Assembly: GCF_000454065.1 (NCBI RefSeq)
Contig: NZ_ATNE01000001.1
Span: forward strand, 312,501-376,500
Direction of reading: 5' to 3'
DNA: 64,000 nt
Source of the DNA: Brevibacillus thermoruber 423
GTDB lineage: Bacteria > Bacillota > Bacilli > Brevibacillales > Brevibacillaceae
This document shows, piece after piece, positions 26,594 through 34,983 of the stretch. Under the pieces are notes generated by a model. It saw only the letters and a list, made by a program, of their open reading frames with translations, did no database searches and was not told the DNA's origin. Numbering within the stretch: position 1 is the first letter of the stretch; the number at the start of each line of letters is the position of its first letter. The translations under genes and the position numbers were made by a program.

Positions 26594-27420
26594 GCCCGTC
26601 CCTCCTTCGCCCGAAACAGTTCCTTCTTCTCCGCCAGGATTTCCATCAGCCGGTTCACCTGCTCGCGCGCGCTCCCCTGCAGCTTTTCGCCTCCCTTGGG
26701 CTTCTCCGGCGGCCACACCTTGGCGACAATTGTGGGCGAGCCTTTCAGCCCCAGCAGGCTCCGATCCACGTCCTCCAGGTCGTTGACGGACCAGATGACG
26801 GGCTGGTAGCGGGCGGCGCGCAGCATGTTGGGCAGCGGAGAGTACGGCACCTCGTTGATCTCCTTTTCCACGGAAAACAGACAGGGCAGCGTGGACTGGA
26901 TCACTTCGTACCCGTCCTCCAGCTTGCGGTGGACGATGGCGTATCCCTGCTCCTTGTTGATCTCCACCACCTTTTTCACGCTGGTCAGCGGCGGCATGTC
27001 GAGCCGTCTGGCGATGCCCGGCCCCACCTGCCCGGTGTCGCCGTCGATCGTCATCTTGCCGCAGATGATCAAATCGATCGGCTTCTCCCTGGCGATTTTC
27101 TCCAGCGCCTTGGTCAGCGCATAGCTGGTGGCCAGCGTGTCCGCACCGGCGAACGCCCGGTCGGTAATCATGTAGCCCTCGTCCGCCCCGATCTCGATGC
27201 ACTTGCGGATCGCCTTGACGGCCGGCGGCGGCCCCATCGTCAGCACGGAGACGGTGCCGCCGTAGCGCTGCTTCAGCCGGACCGCCTCTTCCACGGCGTG
27301 GGCGTCATACGGGTTGAGAATCGCCGGAGCGCTGGAGCGGTCCATCGTGTTGGTCTTCGGGTTCATCTTGATGATCTTCGTGTCCGGCACCTGTTTGATA
27401 CAGGCGACGATATGCAGCAT
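26590..27420 (-). CDS. fixA: Electron transfer flavoprotein beta subunit FixA
   Basis: 276 residues. ACIKQVPDT opens the protein, and NPYDAHAVEEAVRLK and GADTLATSYALTKALEKI are characteristic of ETF beta. The signature region around VGPGIARRLDMPPLTSV is intact. I chose ATG 27420 because a G-rich ribosome site lies 8 bases upstream; a TTG at 27426 is in frame. First gene of fixABCX. Transcribed away from the glycine riboswitch unit. Confidence 0.93.
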   Translation of the reverse strand: MLHIVACIKQVPDTKIIKMNPKTNTMDRSSAPAILNPYDAHAVEEAVRLKQRYGGTVSVLTMGPPPAVKAIRKCIEIGADEGYMITDRAFAGADTLATSYALTKALEKIAREKPIDLIICGKMTIDGDTGQVGPGIARRLDMPPLTSVKKVVEINKEQGYAIVHRKLEDGYEVIQSTLPCLFSVEKEINEVPYSPLPNMLRAARYQPVIWSVNDLEDVDRSLLGLKGSPTIVAKVWPPEKPKGGEKLQGSAREQVNRLMEILAEKKELFRAKEGRA

Positions 27421-27587
27421 GCACAAATCCCCCCTCGCTGCCAGGCGCGGTCGACATCGGAGTCCCGCACGGGTTGTCTCTTTTTTGGCGCTTCTCGGGC
27501 AGCGTGTTGTTCATGGTTATAACGTATTGCGGGGAGCCGTCACTTAGACCTGGGAATGGGGGACACGGACGAAACATTTACACCGGA

Positions 27588-27616
27588 TTGACAGAAGTTC
27601 AATTCAGCTATATATT
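27588..27616 (+). promoter_or_regulatory. Sigma-A promoter of the glycine riboswitch/symporter unit
   Basis: TTGACA, 17-base spacer, TATATT. Near-consensus, placing the transcript start at about 27623, just before the riboswitch. Confidence 0.85.
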
Positions 27617-27640
27617 TTTTCTGTCAAACAGCATATGTGA

Positions 27641-27870
27641 TCGGATGAACCATTCAGGAAAAGATTGGAAACGATCTACCGACGGGGCAAGGGAGCGCAT
27701 CCCGAAACTCTCAGGTCTTGGCAACAAGTGAAACTGAATGGGGACGAACCTCTGGAGAGACCCCCCTTTTAAGCATCGGCGAGGGGCACGGGCACCGAAG
27801 GAGCAAATTCGCGCGGCGTACGCGAATGAATCTCTCAGGTAAAAGGACAGAGCGGACGACACTCACAAGA
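27641..27870 (+). promoter_or_regulatory. Tandem glycine riboswitch
   Basis: Two glycine aptamers in series. The first (about 27641-27757) contains ACCGACGGGGCAA, CGAAACTCTCAGGT and the linker ending CTCTGGAGAG. The second (about 27750-27853) contains GGAGAGACC, CACCGAAGGAGCAAA, GAATCTCTCAGGT and AAAAGGACAGAGC, all core elements of the class. It lies between a sigma-A promoter and a terminator hairpin upstream of an amino-acid symporter, so it probably controls transcription read-through in response to glycine. The first aptamer looks less canonical at its 5' side. Confidence 0.9.
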
Positions 27871-27948
27871 CGACCGGAATGGCGGTTTGGCCGTGTGGAT
27901 CCAAAGGCCCCCCATGAACGGGCCGTTTTGCGTCCATGCCCGCTCCAG

Positions 27949-27979
27949 AAACATTTCATCCGCGATGAAATGTTTTTTT
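27949..27979 (+). terminator. Riboswitch-associated terminator before the symporter
   Basis: A 12-base stem (AAACATTTCATC with GATGAAATGTTT) with a 3-base loop and seven T, ending 32 bases before the symporter ATG. Its placement makes it the expression platform of the glycine riboswitch. Confidence 0.85.
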
Positions 27980-28010
27980 CTTTTGTATGCACAAACAAGG
28001 AGGAACCAAC

Positions 28011-29375
28011 ATGGACAAGCTGATGCAGTGGCTGGATGTGATCAACGGCTACGTATGGGGACTGCCCACACTGGTGCTATTGGTGGGTACGGGCGTGATG
28101 CTGACGGTGAGGCTGAGGGGGCTGCAGTTCCGCAAGCTGTGGTATGCCTTGAGGCTGGCCTTTGGCCGGCAGGAGAGCGGCTCCGCCGGGGATATCAACC
28201 ACTTTCAGGCGCTGATGACGGCGCTGGCCGCCACCATCGGGATGGGCAACATCGCCGGCGTCGCCACCGCCATCGCCACAGGCGGCCCCGGCGCCCTCTT
28301 CTGGATGTGGGTCACCGCCCTGTTCGGCATGGCCACCAAGTATGCCGAAGCCATTTTGGCGGTCACATACCGGATTCGCGAAGCGGACGGCCGGTATTCC
28401 GGCGGCCCGATGTATTACCTCGAACGGGGGTTGAAGCAAAAATGGCTGGCCGTGCTCTTTGCCTTGTTTGGCACGCTGGCTTCGTTCGGGATCGGAAACA
28501 TGGTGCAGGCCCACTCGGTGGCGGAAGCGCTGCAGTTGAACTTCGCCGTTCCCCCGCTCGCGACCGGCGCGGCGCTGGCGCTTTTCACCGCTTTCGTGGT
28601 GCTGGGCGGCGTGCAAAAGATCGGCCAGGTGACCAGTGTTCTCGTGCCGTTCATGGCCCTGTTTTACATCGCCGCCGGCCTTTGCGTCGTCCTGTTCCAC
28701 CTGGACCGGGTGCCGCAGGCCGTATCCATCATTCTCGACGGGGCCTTCAACGGAACGGCGGCCACGGGCGGCTTTTTGGGGGCCACGGTGGCGATGGCGA
28801 TTCAAAAAGGGGTGGCCCGCGGCGTCTTTTCCAATGAGGCGGGGCTGGGCAGCGCCCCGATCGCGGCCGCTGCCGCCAAGACCGACATGCCGGCCAAACA
28901 GGCGCTGGTCTCGATGACCGGCACCTTTCTCGACACCATCGTCGTCTGTACGATTACCGGTCTGGCCCTGGTGACGACCGGCGCGTGGGAAACGGGCAAA
29001 TCGGGAGTGGAGGCGACGACCTACGCGTTCCAGACCGTATTTGGTCCGGCCGGCAGCTACGTGCTGGCCGTCGCCGTGATCCTGTTTGCCTACTCCACCA
29101 TTCTCGGCTGGGCCTACTACGGCGAAAAGTGCTTCGAATACCTGGCGGGCAAAGGTTCCGGCCGCTGCTACCGCCTCGTCTGGGTGGCGATGGTGGGCGT
29201 CGGCGCGACGCTGAAGCTGGACCTCGTCTGGACGCTGTCCGACATCATGAACGGGCTGATGGCCGTCCCCAACCTGATCGGCCTGATCGGCCTCTCCGGC
29301 GTCGTCGTGGCGGAAACCCGGCGCTTTTTGGAACAGGAAGCGTCCGGCACCGCAGAACGAAAGCTGGCTGGCTGA
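28011..29375 (+). CDS. Alanine/glycine:cation symporter (AGCS family)
   Basis: 454 residues and about 10-11 hydrophobic segments. AGCS landmarks are [14 protein letters not shown], the [24 protein letters not shown] block (positions around 85-110) and [21 protein letters not shown]. It imports glycine or alanine with sodium at the cytoplasmic membrane. ATG 28011 follows AAGGAGG by 7 bases. The tandem glycine riboswitch in its leader argues that glycine is the physiological substrate or effector. In other Firmicutes the same riboswitch-AGCS arrangement is known. Confidence 0.93.
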   Translation: MDKLMQWLDVINGYVWGLPTLVLLVGTGVMLTVRLRGLQFRKLWYALRLAFGRQESGSAGDINHFQALMTALAATIGMGNIAGVATAIATGGPGALFWMWVTALFGMATKYAEAILAVTYRIREADGRYSGGPMYYLERGLKQKWLAVLFALFGTLASFGIGNMVQAHSVAEALQLNFAVPPLATGAALALFTAFVVLGGVQKIGQVTSVLVPFMALFYIAAGLCVVLFHLDRVPQAVSIILDGAFNGTAATGGFLGATVAMAIQKGVARGVFSNEAGLGSAPIAAAAAKTDMPAKQALVSMTGTFLDTIVVCTITGLALVTTGAWETGKSGVEATTYAFQTVFGPAGSYVLAVAVILFAYSTILGWAYYGEKCFEYLAGKGSGRCYRLVWVAMVGVGATLKLDLVWTLSDIMNGLMAVPNLIGLIGLSGVVVAETRRFLEQEASGTAERKLAG

Positions 29376-29406
29376 CTCGCTCCGCCTGTTGCGTCATGGA
29401 CCTCGT

Positions 29407-29880
29407 TCACGAAAGAAACGAGCCGGTTACCCGCCGCTCGTGGTCGAGCAGCCATTCCTTGCGCCACAGCTCCCAGGCGTAGCCGCGGAGGCTGCCGTCG
29501 CTGCCGATGATGCGGTGGCAGGGGATGACGATGGCAAAGCGGTTTTGCCCATTGGCGCTGCCCACCGCCCTGACCGCTCCGGCCCGGCCCAGGCTGGCGG
29601 CAATGTCCCGGTAGACAGCCGTCCTTCCAAACGGAACCGTCTCGATCCGGCTCCACACCTGCCGCTGGAACGGCGTGCCGGTTCGTTTCAGCGGCACCTG
29701 AAACGCCGTTCGCTTTCCCTGGAAATACTCCTCCAACTGGCGAAGACAGATGTGAACGGCGTCGGCTGCCGTATCTGCCGCCTCCTCGGCGCGCACGACG
29801 AAGCGGATGGAGGTCACCTCGTCGCGATCCCCCCTCACCTCCAGCAGTCCGATGGGGGAAGCGAAGTACCCTACGGCCAT
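29407..29880 (-). CDS. ogt: Methylated-DNA-protein cysteine S-methyltransferase
   Basis: 157 residues. The active-site motif IPCHRIIG places the methyl-accepting cysteine at residue 121. AVGSANGQNRFAIV just before it is the conserved DNA-binding helix-turn-helix/Asn hinge region. The protein removes methyl groups from O6-methylguanine in a suicide reaction. Its ATG lies inside the 3' end of adaA (10-base overlap), so it is the second gene of an adaptive-response operon. Confidence 0.94.
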   Translation of the reverse strand: MAVGYFASPIGLLEVRGDRDEVTSIRFVVRAEEAADTAADAVHICLRQLEEYFQGKRTAFQVPLKRTGTPFQRQVWSRIETVPFGRTAVYRDIAASLGRAGAVRAVGSANGQNRFAIVIPCHRIIGSDGSLRGYAWELWRKEWLLDHERRVTGSFLS

Positions 29881-30437
29881 TCCTGTTCATTCCTTTCCGC
29901 ACACGTGCGATATTGCGTCGGGGTTTGCTTTGTCTGTTTGTGAAACACGTGGGCAAAGTAAGCCCCGGTCCGAAATCCCACCTGCATGGCCACCTCGGCG
30001 ATGCTCAGCCGCGTCTCCACCAACAGCCTTTTGGCCGCCTCGATCCGCGTGTGGACGAGATACTGCGCCGGGGAGCAGTTCATGAGGCGGGTGAAGCACC
30101 GCTGCAGGTAATACGGGCTGACGTGCAGGCGCGAGGCGATTTCCCCCAGCGTCAGCGGCTCGGGAAAACAGTCGGCGATCAACTGCTTGACACGCAGTGC
30201 GAGCTCCTCGTCGGGAGAGCGCCAATCCGCCCTGTGCGGCTGGCAGCGCTTGCAGGGGCGCAGGCCGGCGCGCAGCGCTTCGTCCGCGCTGGCGAAGATG
30301 CGGACGTGCTCCCGTTTGGGCGTCCGCGACTTGCACGAGGGCTTGCAAAAGATGCCCGTGGTCAGCACGCCGTAGAAAAAGCGGCCGTCACTGGCCGGGT
30401 CGCACTCGACGATGGCCCGCCAATGTTCATCGTTCAT
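29871..30437 (-). CDS. adaA: AdaA-type methylphosphotriester-DNA methyltransferase and transcription activator
   Basis: 188 residues. The N-terminal zinc site is Cys31 and Cys35 (GIFCKPSC) with Cys62 and Cys65 (RPCKRC). An AraC-type double helix-turn-helix follows (LGEIASRLHVSPYYLQRCF, IAEVAMQVGFRTGAYFAHVF). Methylation of the N-terminal cysteine by DNA phosphotriesters turns the protein into an activator. I chose ATG 30437 because AAGGAGG lies 8 bases upstream. The overlapping ogt gene is its expected target, so the pair forms a self-contained adaptive response. Confidence 0.93.
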   Translation of the reverse strand: MNDEHWRAIVECDPASDGRFFYGVLTTGIFCKPSCKSRTPKREHVRIFASADEALRAGLRPCKRCQPHRADWRSPDEELALRVKQLIADCFPEPLTLGEIASRLHVSPYYLQRCFTRLMNCSPAQYLVHTRIEAAKRLLVETRLSIAEVAMQVGFRTGAYFAHVFHKQTKQTPTQYRTCAERNEQEWP

Positions 30438-30528
30438 CGCGCCCACCTCCTTCTCCACGCATCTACCGACAGTATAACCTCGTCCGGCGCAGCACGGTAG
30501 GTGCGGGAAATGAGAGCGCAAGATTGTG

Positions 30529-30563
30529 AAAAAAGCCTCCCCGTTTCACACGGGAAGGCTTTT
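30529..30563 (-). terminator. Terminator at the end of the 38.4-30.6 kb operon
   Basis: Read on the minus strand, AAAAGCCTTCCCGT pairs with ACGGGGAGGCTTTT (one mismatch) and runs into a T6 tract. It lies 50 bases after the HPr-like gene and marks the end of the PTS-like operon. Confidence 0.88.
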
Positions 30564-30614
30564 CGCACAGGTCAGGCGGTTTTCGGGTTCCGTTTGAATA
30601 CGGTACGGGGGACC

Positions 30615-30875
30615 CTACTCGGCTGTCGCCGTCAGCAGCTTTTCCAGCGCCTCCAGCGCCTGCTGCTCGTCCGGTCCGTCAGCGGTCAGGGTCACCTGCT
30701 CACCCTTGGCAACGGTCAGCGACATGATGCTGATGATGCTTTTTCCGTTTGCCGTCTTTCCGTCTTTGCGCAAGCCGATGTCACTGGCAAAAACGGAAGC
30801 CGTCCGGACGAATGCGGACGCGGGACGGGCATGCAGTCCCTGGGGAAGGTTGACAATCACTTGTTTTTCCATCAT
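30615..30875 (-). CDS. HPr family phosphocarrier protein
   Basis: 86 residues, standard HPr length. GLHARPAS contains the active-site histidine (the His15 equivalent), and GKSIISIMSL contains the serine equivalent to Ser46, so both the PEP-dependent site and the HPr kinase site are present. ATG 30875 is preceded by AGGAG at 11 bases. It is the last gene of the operon, 33 bases after dgaF. An extra HPr inside a sugar-acid operon that has no recognisable enzyme II is the strongest hint that the neighbouring DUF proteins work by phosphotransfer. Confidence 0.9.
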   Translation of the reverse strand: MMEKQVIVNLPQGLHARPASAFVRTASVFASDIGLRKDGKTANGKSIISIMSLTVAKGEQVTLTADGPDEQQALEALEKLLTATAE

Positions 30876-30908
30876 CGATGAATCCACTCCTATCTCTCTT
30901 TGCAGGCG

Positions 30909-31637
30909 TTACACGTGCGGCAGGGCGGCGATCAGCTCTTTTACCTGGTCCGTCCTGGTCAGTCCGGTCGCCTTGTCGACGATGGAGGTATAGATGTGCG
31001 GAATCACTTGTTGGACCCCCTCCTCCAGGCAGGTTTCCACCACACGCCGGATGGAGGATGCGTCGATGCCTCCGGTCGGTTCGAACACGGACAGTCCGCA
31101 GCGGACCGCCGCGCGGGCCATCGCCCTCAGTTCGTCGAGGCGTTCGCATCCGTTCACCGGGTAAAATTTGACCGAATGCACGCCGATCTCCGCCAGCATC
31201 GCCGCAGCCGCCTCGCAGGAGACGGTCTCCTGCCAGGTTCCGCTCACGGGGCCGGTCGAGACGATGACCCGCCCGGGTGTGCCGCTGGGGGCGATCAGCG
31301 CGTTGACGAGTGTGTGGCCGCTCCCCGCCTGCTGCAGGCGGCCCAGCGTGTAGCCGGCGGCGGGAAACACCTGGTTGACGTGGGCCGGTTTTGTTCGGGC
31401 GGCCACCTCGGCCACCTTTTTCCACTGGGTCGGATCGCCGGCCCCCAATCCCACGGAGACGGGCACGTCGGCGCGCTGGAACGATTCCACGGCGGCAGCG
31501 GCGGCGTCCGCGTCAGGATACGCTTTTACCATCACGCCGATCAGCACCCGGCCGTCGGCTGCTTCGACGATCTCCCTGGCGTTTTCCACGTGTTTGGCGA
31601 TGACGTTGAGTCGGATGGTTGGCTTGTTCGTTGACAC
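30909..31637 (-). CDS. dgaF: KDGP aldolase, DgaF type (EF_0839 family)
   Basis: 242 residues. It resembles the 2-dehydro-3-deoxyphosphogluconate aldolases associated with D-glucosaminate use: RLNVIAKHVENAREI, IGVMVKAYPDA, HSVKFYPVNGCERLDEL (candidate Schiff-base Lys in VKFYP) and EPTGGID. The predicted reaction is 2-keto-3-deoxy-6-phosphogluconate to pyruvate and glyceraldehyde-3-phosphate. The GTG at 31637 lies 10 bases after the dgaE stop with GAGGGAG in place; the longer frame upstream is inside dgaE. It is the product-forming step of the pathway inferred for this operon. Confidence 0.85.
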   Translation of the reverse strand: MSTNKPTIRLNVIAKHVENAREIVEAADGRVLIGVMVKAYPDADAAAAAVESFQRADVPVSVGLGAGDPTQWKKVAEVAARTKPAHVNQVFPAAGYTLGRLQQAGSGHTLVNALIAPSGTPGRVIVSTGPVSGTWQETVSCEAAAAMLAEIGVHSVKFYPVNGCERLDELRAMARAAVRCGLSVFEPTGGIDASSIRRVVETCLEEGVQQVIPHIYTSIVDKATGLTRTDQVKELIAALPHV

Positions 31638-31647
31638 GGTTGCTCCC

Positions 31648-32754
31648 TCACTTCCTATTGGTCCAAATCTCCCGGAGGCGGGCGGCGATGATCGCCTCCT
31701 GCCCGGGGCGCAGCGGTCTCGGGTCAAAGGCGATCACGCCGGTGTTGGCGTAGTGGTTGCGGGTGAAAATGGCCGGGTCGCCCGCTTCCAGGAGGCGAAT
31801 CAGCTCCTGGGCCGTCATCCCTGCCGTCCGCTCGTCCACCTTTACCTGGGCGCGGTAAATGGCGCGCCCCGCTTCGTCCTGCACCACGGCGGCATGAAGC
31901 CCGGGCAGTTCGTTGATCGCCGCGACGAGCCGTTCGACCAGCCGAAGCTGCTCCCCGGCGTCGCCGCTGGCCGATTCGTACCGCTCCAGTGCAGCCAGCA
32001 GGCCGACGATCGCCTCCTTGCCCACCTTCATCGCCCGGCCGATGCCTTTGTACTGGGCGCGGCAGGCTTCCATCAGCTCGGCTTTGCCGCAGACAAACCC
32101 GGAGGTGGGACCGCCGATCGCCTTCCCGCCGCTGTAAATGACCGCATCCGCTCCCTTGGCGATGTACACCCGGAGGTCTTCTTCAGCGGCGGCGTCCACG
32201 ATGACGGGCAGTCCGTACTCCCTGCCCAGGGCGATCATCGTCTCCAGCGGCTGCATCCCTTTCTGCACGGCGTGGTGAGACTTCACGTACAGGAGCGCCG
32301 CCGTGCGGTCGCCGATCGCTTCGCGCAGGTGCGCTTCTTCCACATGGTTGGCATGGCCCGCTTCCACCACCTTCCCGCCGCCGAGGGCGATCATCTGCCG
32401 GACGGATGCCCCGAAGTGCACGGCATGCCCTTTTTGGATCACGATCTGGTTGCGCAGCCCCTCCGAGTCCGGCAGCTGTTCGATCAGGCGCAGGCTGCGG
32501 CCGGCGATGACGGCGGCGACGGCAATGGCGATGCCCGCGGCCGCGCCGGATGTCGGACACCCGTCCTCCGCTCCCGTCGCGTCGGCGATTTTTCGGCCGG
32601 CCGCTTTCATCAGCTCGGCGATTTCCACGTAGTCCATGGCCGCCTCGCCCATCGCCTGGGCGACGGAGGGATGGACGGCGCTGGCTCCGAGCGCCGTCAT
32701 TTTGCCGCTGGCGTTGATCACCTGTTTAAGTCCGTATGATTGGTAGATGCCCAT
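31648..32754 (-). CDS. dgaE: PLP-dependent ammonia lyase, DgaE type
   Basis: 368 residues. It is a SelA-related fold type I PLP enzyme: VINASGKMTALGAS opens the protein, IVDAAAEEDL supplies the PLP-contacting aspartate and YSGGKAIGGPTSG places the Schiff-base lysine at about residue 211. The relative DgaE converts D-glucosaminate-6-phosphate to KDGP and ammonia. The ATG at 32754 follows GGAGGG. It lies directly upstream of the aldolase, matching the dgaE-dgaF order, but here the mannose-type enzyme II genes dgaABCD are replaced by DUF4310/4311/4312/SFCGS genes. Confidence 0.88.
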   Translation of the reverse strand: MGIYQSYGLKQVINASGKMTALGASAVHPSVAQAMGEAAMDYVEIAELMKAAGRKIADATGAEDGCPTSGAAAGIAIAVAAVIAGRSLRLIEQLPDSEGLRNQIVIQKGHAVHFGASVRQMIALGGGKVVEAGHANHVEEAHLREAIGDRTAALLYVKSHHAVQKGMQPLETMIALGREYGLPVIVDAAAEEDLRVYIAKGADAVIYSGGKAIGGPTSGFVCGKAELMEACRAQYKGIGRAMKVGKEAIVGLLAALERYESASGDAGEQLRLVERLVAAINELPGLHAAVVQDEAGRAIYRAQVKVDERTAGMTAQELIRLLEAGDPAIFTRNHYANTGVIAFDPRPLRPGQEAIIAARLREIWTNRK

Positions 32755-32797
32755 TTGGTTGTGGCACCCTCCTTCCCGGTGTGTTGTGCCTCAGGCG

Positions 32798-33448
32798 TCA
32801 CTGCGGCGGGATGGGGAACATGGCTCCCAGAATCATCGCGCCGATGATCGCCCCGCCGGCAATCGGTTTTTTGAAGTAGTAGAAGACGGCTGCCCCGATG
32901 GTGGCACCGATGCCAACCGGAATAGACGCCATGATGGCGGAGATGACGATCAGCGGACCGAGATAGCGTCCGGCCGCGTTGCCCGCCCCCATCATCACGT
33001 CGGCGCCAAACGTGGACTGGGCCGCGTTGATCGTAAACGTGCGGATCAGGATGATCACCGCGCCGATGATCAGTCCCAGCAGCGCTCCCGTCGCCAATGC
33101 CAGCGGGAACGAGAGCAGCGGAGCCGTCATGCCCGCACTGAGCATCAGCGCCGGAACGCCGATGCCGATGCCCGTCTGCAGCGATCCGCCGATGTCCAGG
33201 ATGCCGACCAGCGGCCCTTCCAGGACGCGGGCGAACAGGAAGCTGGCGCCAAACGCAGCAGCCGCTCCGTACCCGCCGCCTTTTATCCCCGCTTCCAGCA
33301 TGGCGACGATGGCGATGTCGTTGAAAGCGCCCACGTGATACACATAATACAGATGAGTCCCGGCAAAAATCCCGGAAGACAGGCACGCGACAAAGAGCGG
33401 AAACGCCCACTCCGAATACCAGAAGCCTTTTGCCTGACGTTCGTTCAT
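32798..33448 (-). CDS. DUF4310 family membrane protein
   Basis: 216 residues with about six hydrophobic segments, rich in Gly and Ala (GIFAGTHLYYVYHVGAFNDIAIVAM, MLEAGIKGGGYGAAAAFG, IIGAVIILIRT, GATIGAAVFYYFKKPI). It corresponds to the EF_0833-type family. Start ATG 33448 overlaps the DUF4311 stop by one base (TGATG), so the two membrane proteins are made together, as expected for two halves of one transporter. No transport assay is known to me. The function as permease subunit is inferred from membrane topology and operon context. Confidence 0.82.
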   Translation of the reverse strand: MNERQAKGFWYSEWAFPLFVACLSSGIFAGTHLYYVYHVGAFNDIAIVAMLEAGIKGGGYGAAAAFGASFLFARVLEGPLVGILDIGGSLQTGIGIGVPALMLSAGMTAPLLSFPLALATGALLGLIIGAVIILIRTFTINAAQSTFGADVMMGAGNAAGRYLGPLIVISAIMASIPVGIGATIGAAVFYYFKKPIAGGAIIGAMILGAMFPIPPQ

Positions 33449-34236
33449 CACTTTTTCACCACCGATCCAAACATCTCATGCAGATCAATCAACCACTGCG
33501 GAACCTCCACCTGGATGCTCTTCAACAGCGCCACGTCAAACGCGCGGAAGAACCCGCTCAGGATAAACAGCAGCACCACGGCCGTCACCAGGGTTTTGGT
33601 AATCCGGTTCCATCCGCTGTCGTCCAACCCTTTTCCGATCAGGATGCCGAGCACAATGCCCGGTACGGCGTTGCCCATGACCAGGTGGGAAAACCCGCCG
33701 AGGACGGTGCCCCAGACGCCGGTTCGCTTGCCCGCGTCCATCGCGGCCATCCAGAAGACGATCGGCATGATCGGATTGATCAGCCAGTTGGCGGCCGGAA
33801 CCAGGACTTTCGTCGCCACGAGCTGCATCGACTGGGGAATGGCCGTCGCCGTGGAGTTGAGCAGCGTCACGACGACCGCGCCGACGGCCGCCCCGACGAT
33901 CGCCATTTTTTTCGGGTCGTGCAGCGTCTCTTCCACGTTTTTGTTTTTCCACAGCAAAAGGGCGGCCGCCCAGTTGGGCAAAATCCGGTGGTCCACATCC
34001 TGGGTCAGCGCGCCGGCCCCGACCACGGACGCCCAGGCGTTGAAGAAGAAGCCCAATCCGAACGAAAAGTGGGAGATCGGGTCGCCGGCGCAGGCGTTCA
34101 GTTCGCCAAAGGTGCGAAACGCCCCCATTCCCTGCACGTTCGGCGCGTGAAACATCCGGGCCGCCCCCGCCCCCACGCCGAAGCCAACCAGCGCGCCGAT
34201 CACCATCGATTTCAACGCAATCATCCATGTCACCAT
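33448..34236 (-). CDS. DUF4311 family membrane protein
   Basis: 262 residues and several hydrophobic segments. It starts with IALKSMVIGALVGFGVGAGAARMFHAPNVQGMGAFRTFGELNAC (read as a glycine-rich first helix and a loop with conserved Asn-Ala-Cys) and contains FSFGLGFFFNAWASV and LGGFSHLVMGNAVPG. It corresponds to the EF_0832-type family. It is similar in size and hydrophobicity to a PTS IIC subunit but I see no clear IIC signature. ATG 34236 has a G-rich ribosome site. Together with DUF4310 it is the likely membrane channel of the system. Confidence 0.82.
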   Translation of the reverse strand: MVTWMIALKSMVIGALVGFGVGAGAARMFHAPNVQGMGAFRTFGELNACAGDPISHFSFGLGFFFNAWASVVGAGALTQDVDHRILPNWAAALLLWKNKNVEETLHDPKKMAIVGAAVGAVVVTLLNSTATAIPQSMQLVATKVLVPAANWLINPIMPIVFWMAAMDAGKRTGVWGTVLGGFSHLVMGNAVPGIVLGILIGKGLDDSGWNRITKTLVTAVVLLFILSGFFRAFDVALLKSIQVEVPQWLIDLHEMFGSVVKK

Positions 34237-34257
34237 GAACGTTCCCCCTGTTTCTTT

Positions 34258-34596
34258 CTATCGCTGGCCGAGCAGCTGCTTCACGCCGGTCGGCTGCTCG
34301 CTTTGCTGCCGGAACGGGATCTCCTGCAGCCGAACCAGTCCCAGCCGGACGCTTACGTCTGCGGTAATCTCGTATCGCGTGCGGGTGCGCGGGAAAAAGA
34401 GGCCGAACAGCCGCTCCCGGTACGACGTCTCCGTCGCGGACACCACCTCGACCGCGAGCGGCTCAATCCGCACCACCAGATCGGACGTCTCCCGCGCGAT
34501 CGCGTGCTTGATCTGGGCGAAAATCTTGTTGAACGCCCCTTCCTTGGTCTCTGCGCTCCCCGTCAGTCTCAGCGTGCGAGTCACTTCCGTGTACAT
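34258..34596 (-). CDS. DUF4312 family protein
   Basis: 112 residues, soluble. Strand-helix pattern: EVTRTLRLTGSAETKEGAFNKIFAQIKHAI, then VVRIEPLAVEVVSATETSYRERLFGLFFPRTRTRYEI and VSVRLGLVRLQEI. It matches the EF_0831-type family, whose function is unknown. There are no cysteines; a single histidine (IKHAI) lies in the first helix. The ATG at 34596 follows GGGGAGG and lies 3 bases after the SFCGS gene, so the genes are tightly coupled. A role as soluble transporter component is inferred only from conservation of the gene order. Confidence 0.8.
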   Translation of the reverse strand: MYTEVTRTLRLTGSAETKEGAFNKIFAQIKHAIARETSDLVVRIEPLAVEVVSATETSYRERLFGLFFPRTRTRYEITADVSVRLGLVRLQEIPFRQQSEQPTGVKQLLGQR

Positions 34597-34599
34597 GCG

Positions 34600-34962
34600 C
34601 TACCTCCCCGCCAGTTTGATGAATTCTTCGGTCATCCGTCTGCCCAGCTCTTCCGTGTCCATAAACCCGAATCCGATCACCTTGCTGCCGTTTCGAAGCG
34701 CGGTAATGCCCGCTTCCACGGACCTGAGCCCGTATTCGACCGGGTAGCCGTACTTCGTCTTCGCGGTCAGCGCCCCTGCGCCGCCGCTGCCGCAAAACGA
34801 CAGGCCGAAATCGGCGTTTTCCCGGTACATTACGTCCCCCACCTTCATGTCCGCGCCGACGCCGGGAATCAGGATCGCCAAGCCTCCCGCCGCTTCCACG
34901 CCTTTGGCCACGTTGTGTCCCTTGCCCAGCCGGTCGCCAATCACCACTTTTACCTTTGCCAT
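34600..34962 (-). CDS. Glycine-rich SFCGS family protein
   Basis: 120 residues of the EF_0830-type family. The name-giving motif is SFCGSGGAGA with Cys57; His16 lies in an N-terminal GRLGKGHN-like DRLGKGHN loop. The alternating strand/helix pattern (KVKVVIGD, GGLAILIPG, ADFGLSFCGS, KVIGFGFMD) looks like a small alpha/beta Rossmann-like fold of the size of a PTS IIB domain. I chose ATG 34962, with GGAGG 8 bases upstream, over two upstream in-frame ATGs. A phosphocysteine role for Cys57 is a hypothesis. Confidence 0.85.
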   Translation of the reverse strand: MAKVKVVIGDRLGKGHNVAKGVEAAGGLAILIPGVGADMKVGDVMYRENADFGLSFCGSGGAGALTAKTKYGYPVEYGLRSVEAGITALRNGSKVIGFGFMDTEELGRRMTEEFIKLAGR

Positions 34963-34983
34963 TCGCATACCCTCCTCCATGTT

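Noticed and set aside
25562-27202. 546-codon open frame covering fixB
   Set aside because: Only the part from 26593 is FixB; the N-terminal 200 codons are Gly/Arg/His-rich noise antiphase to fixA.
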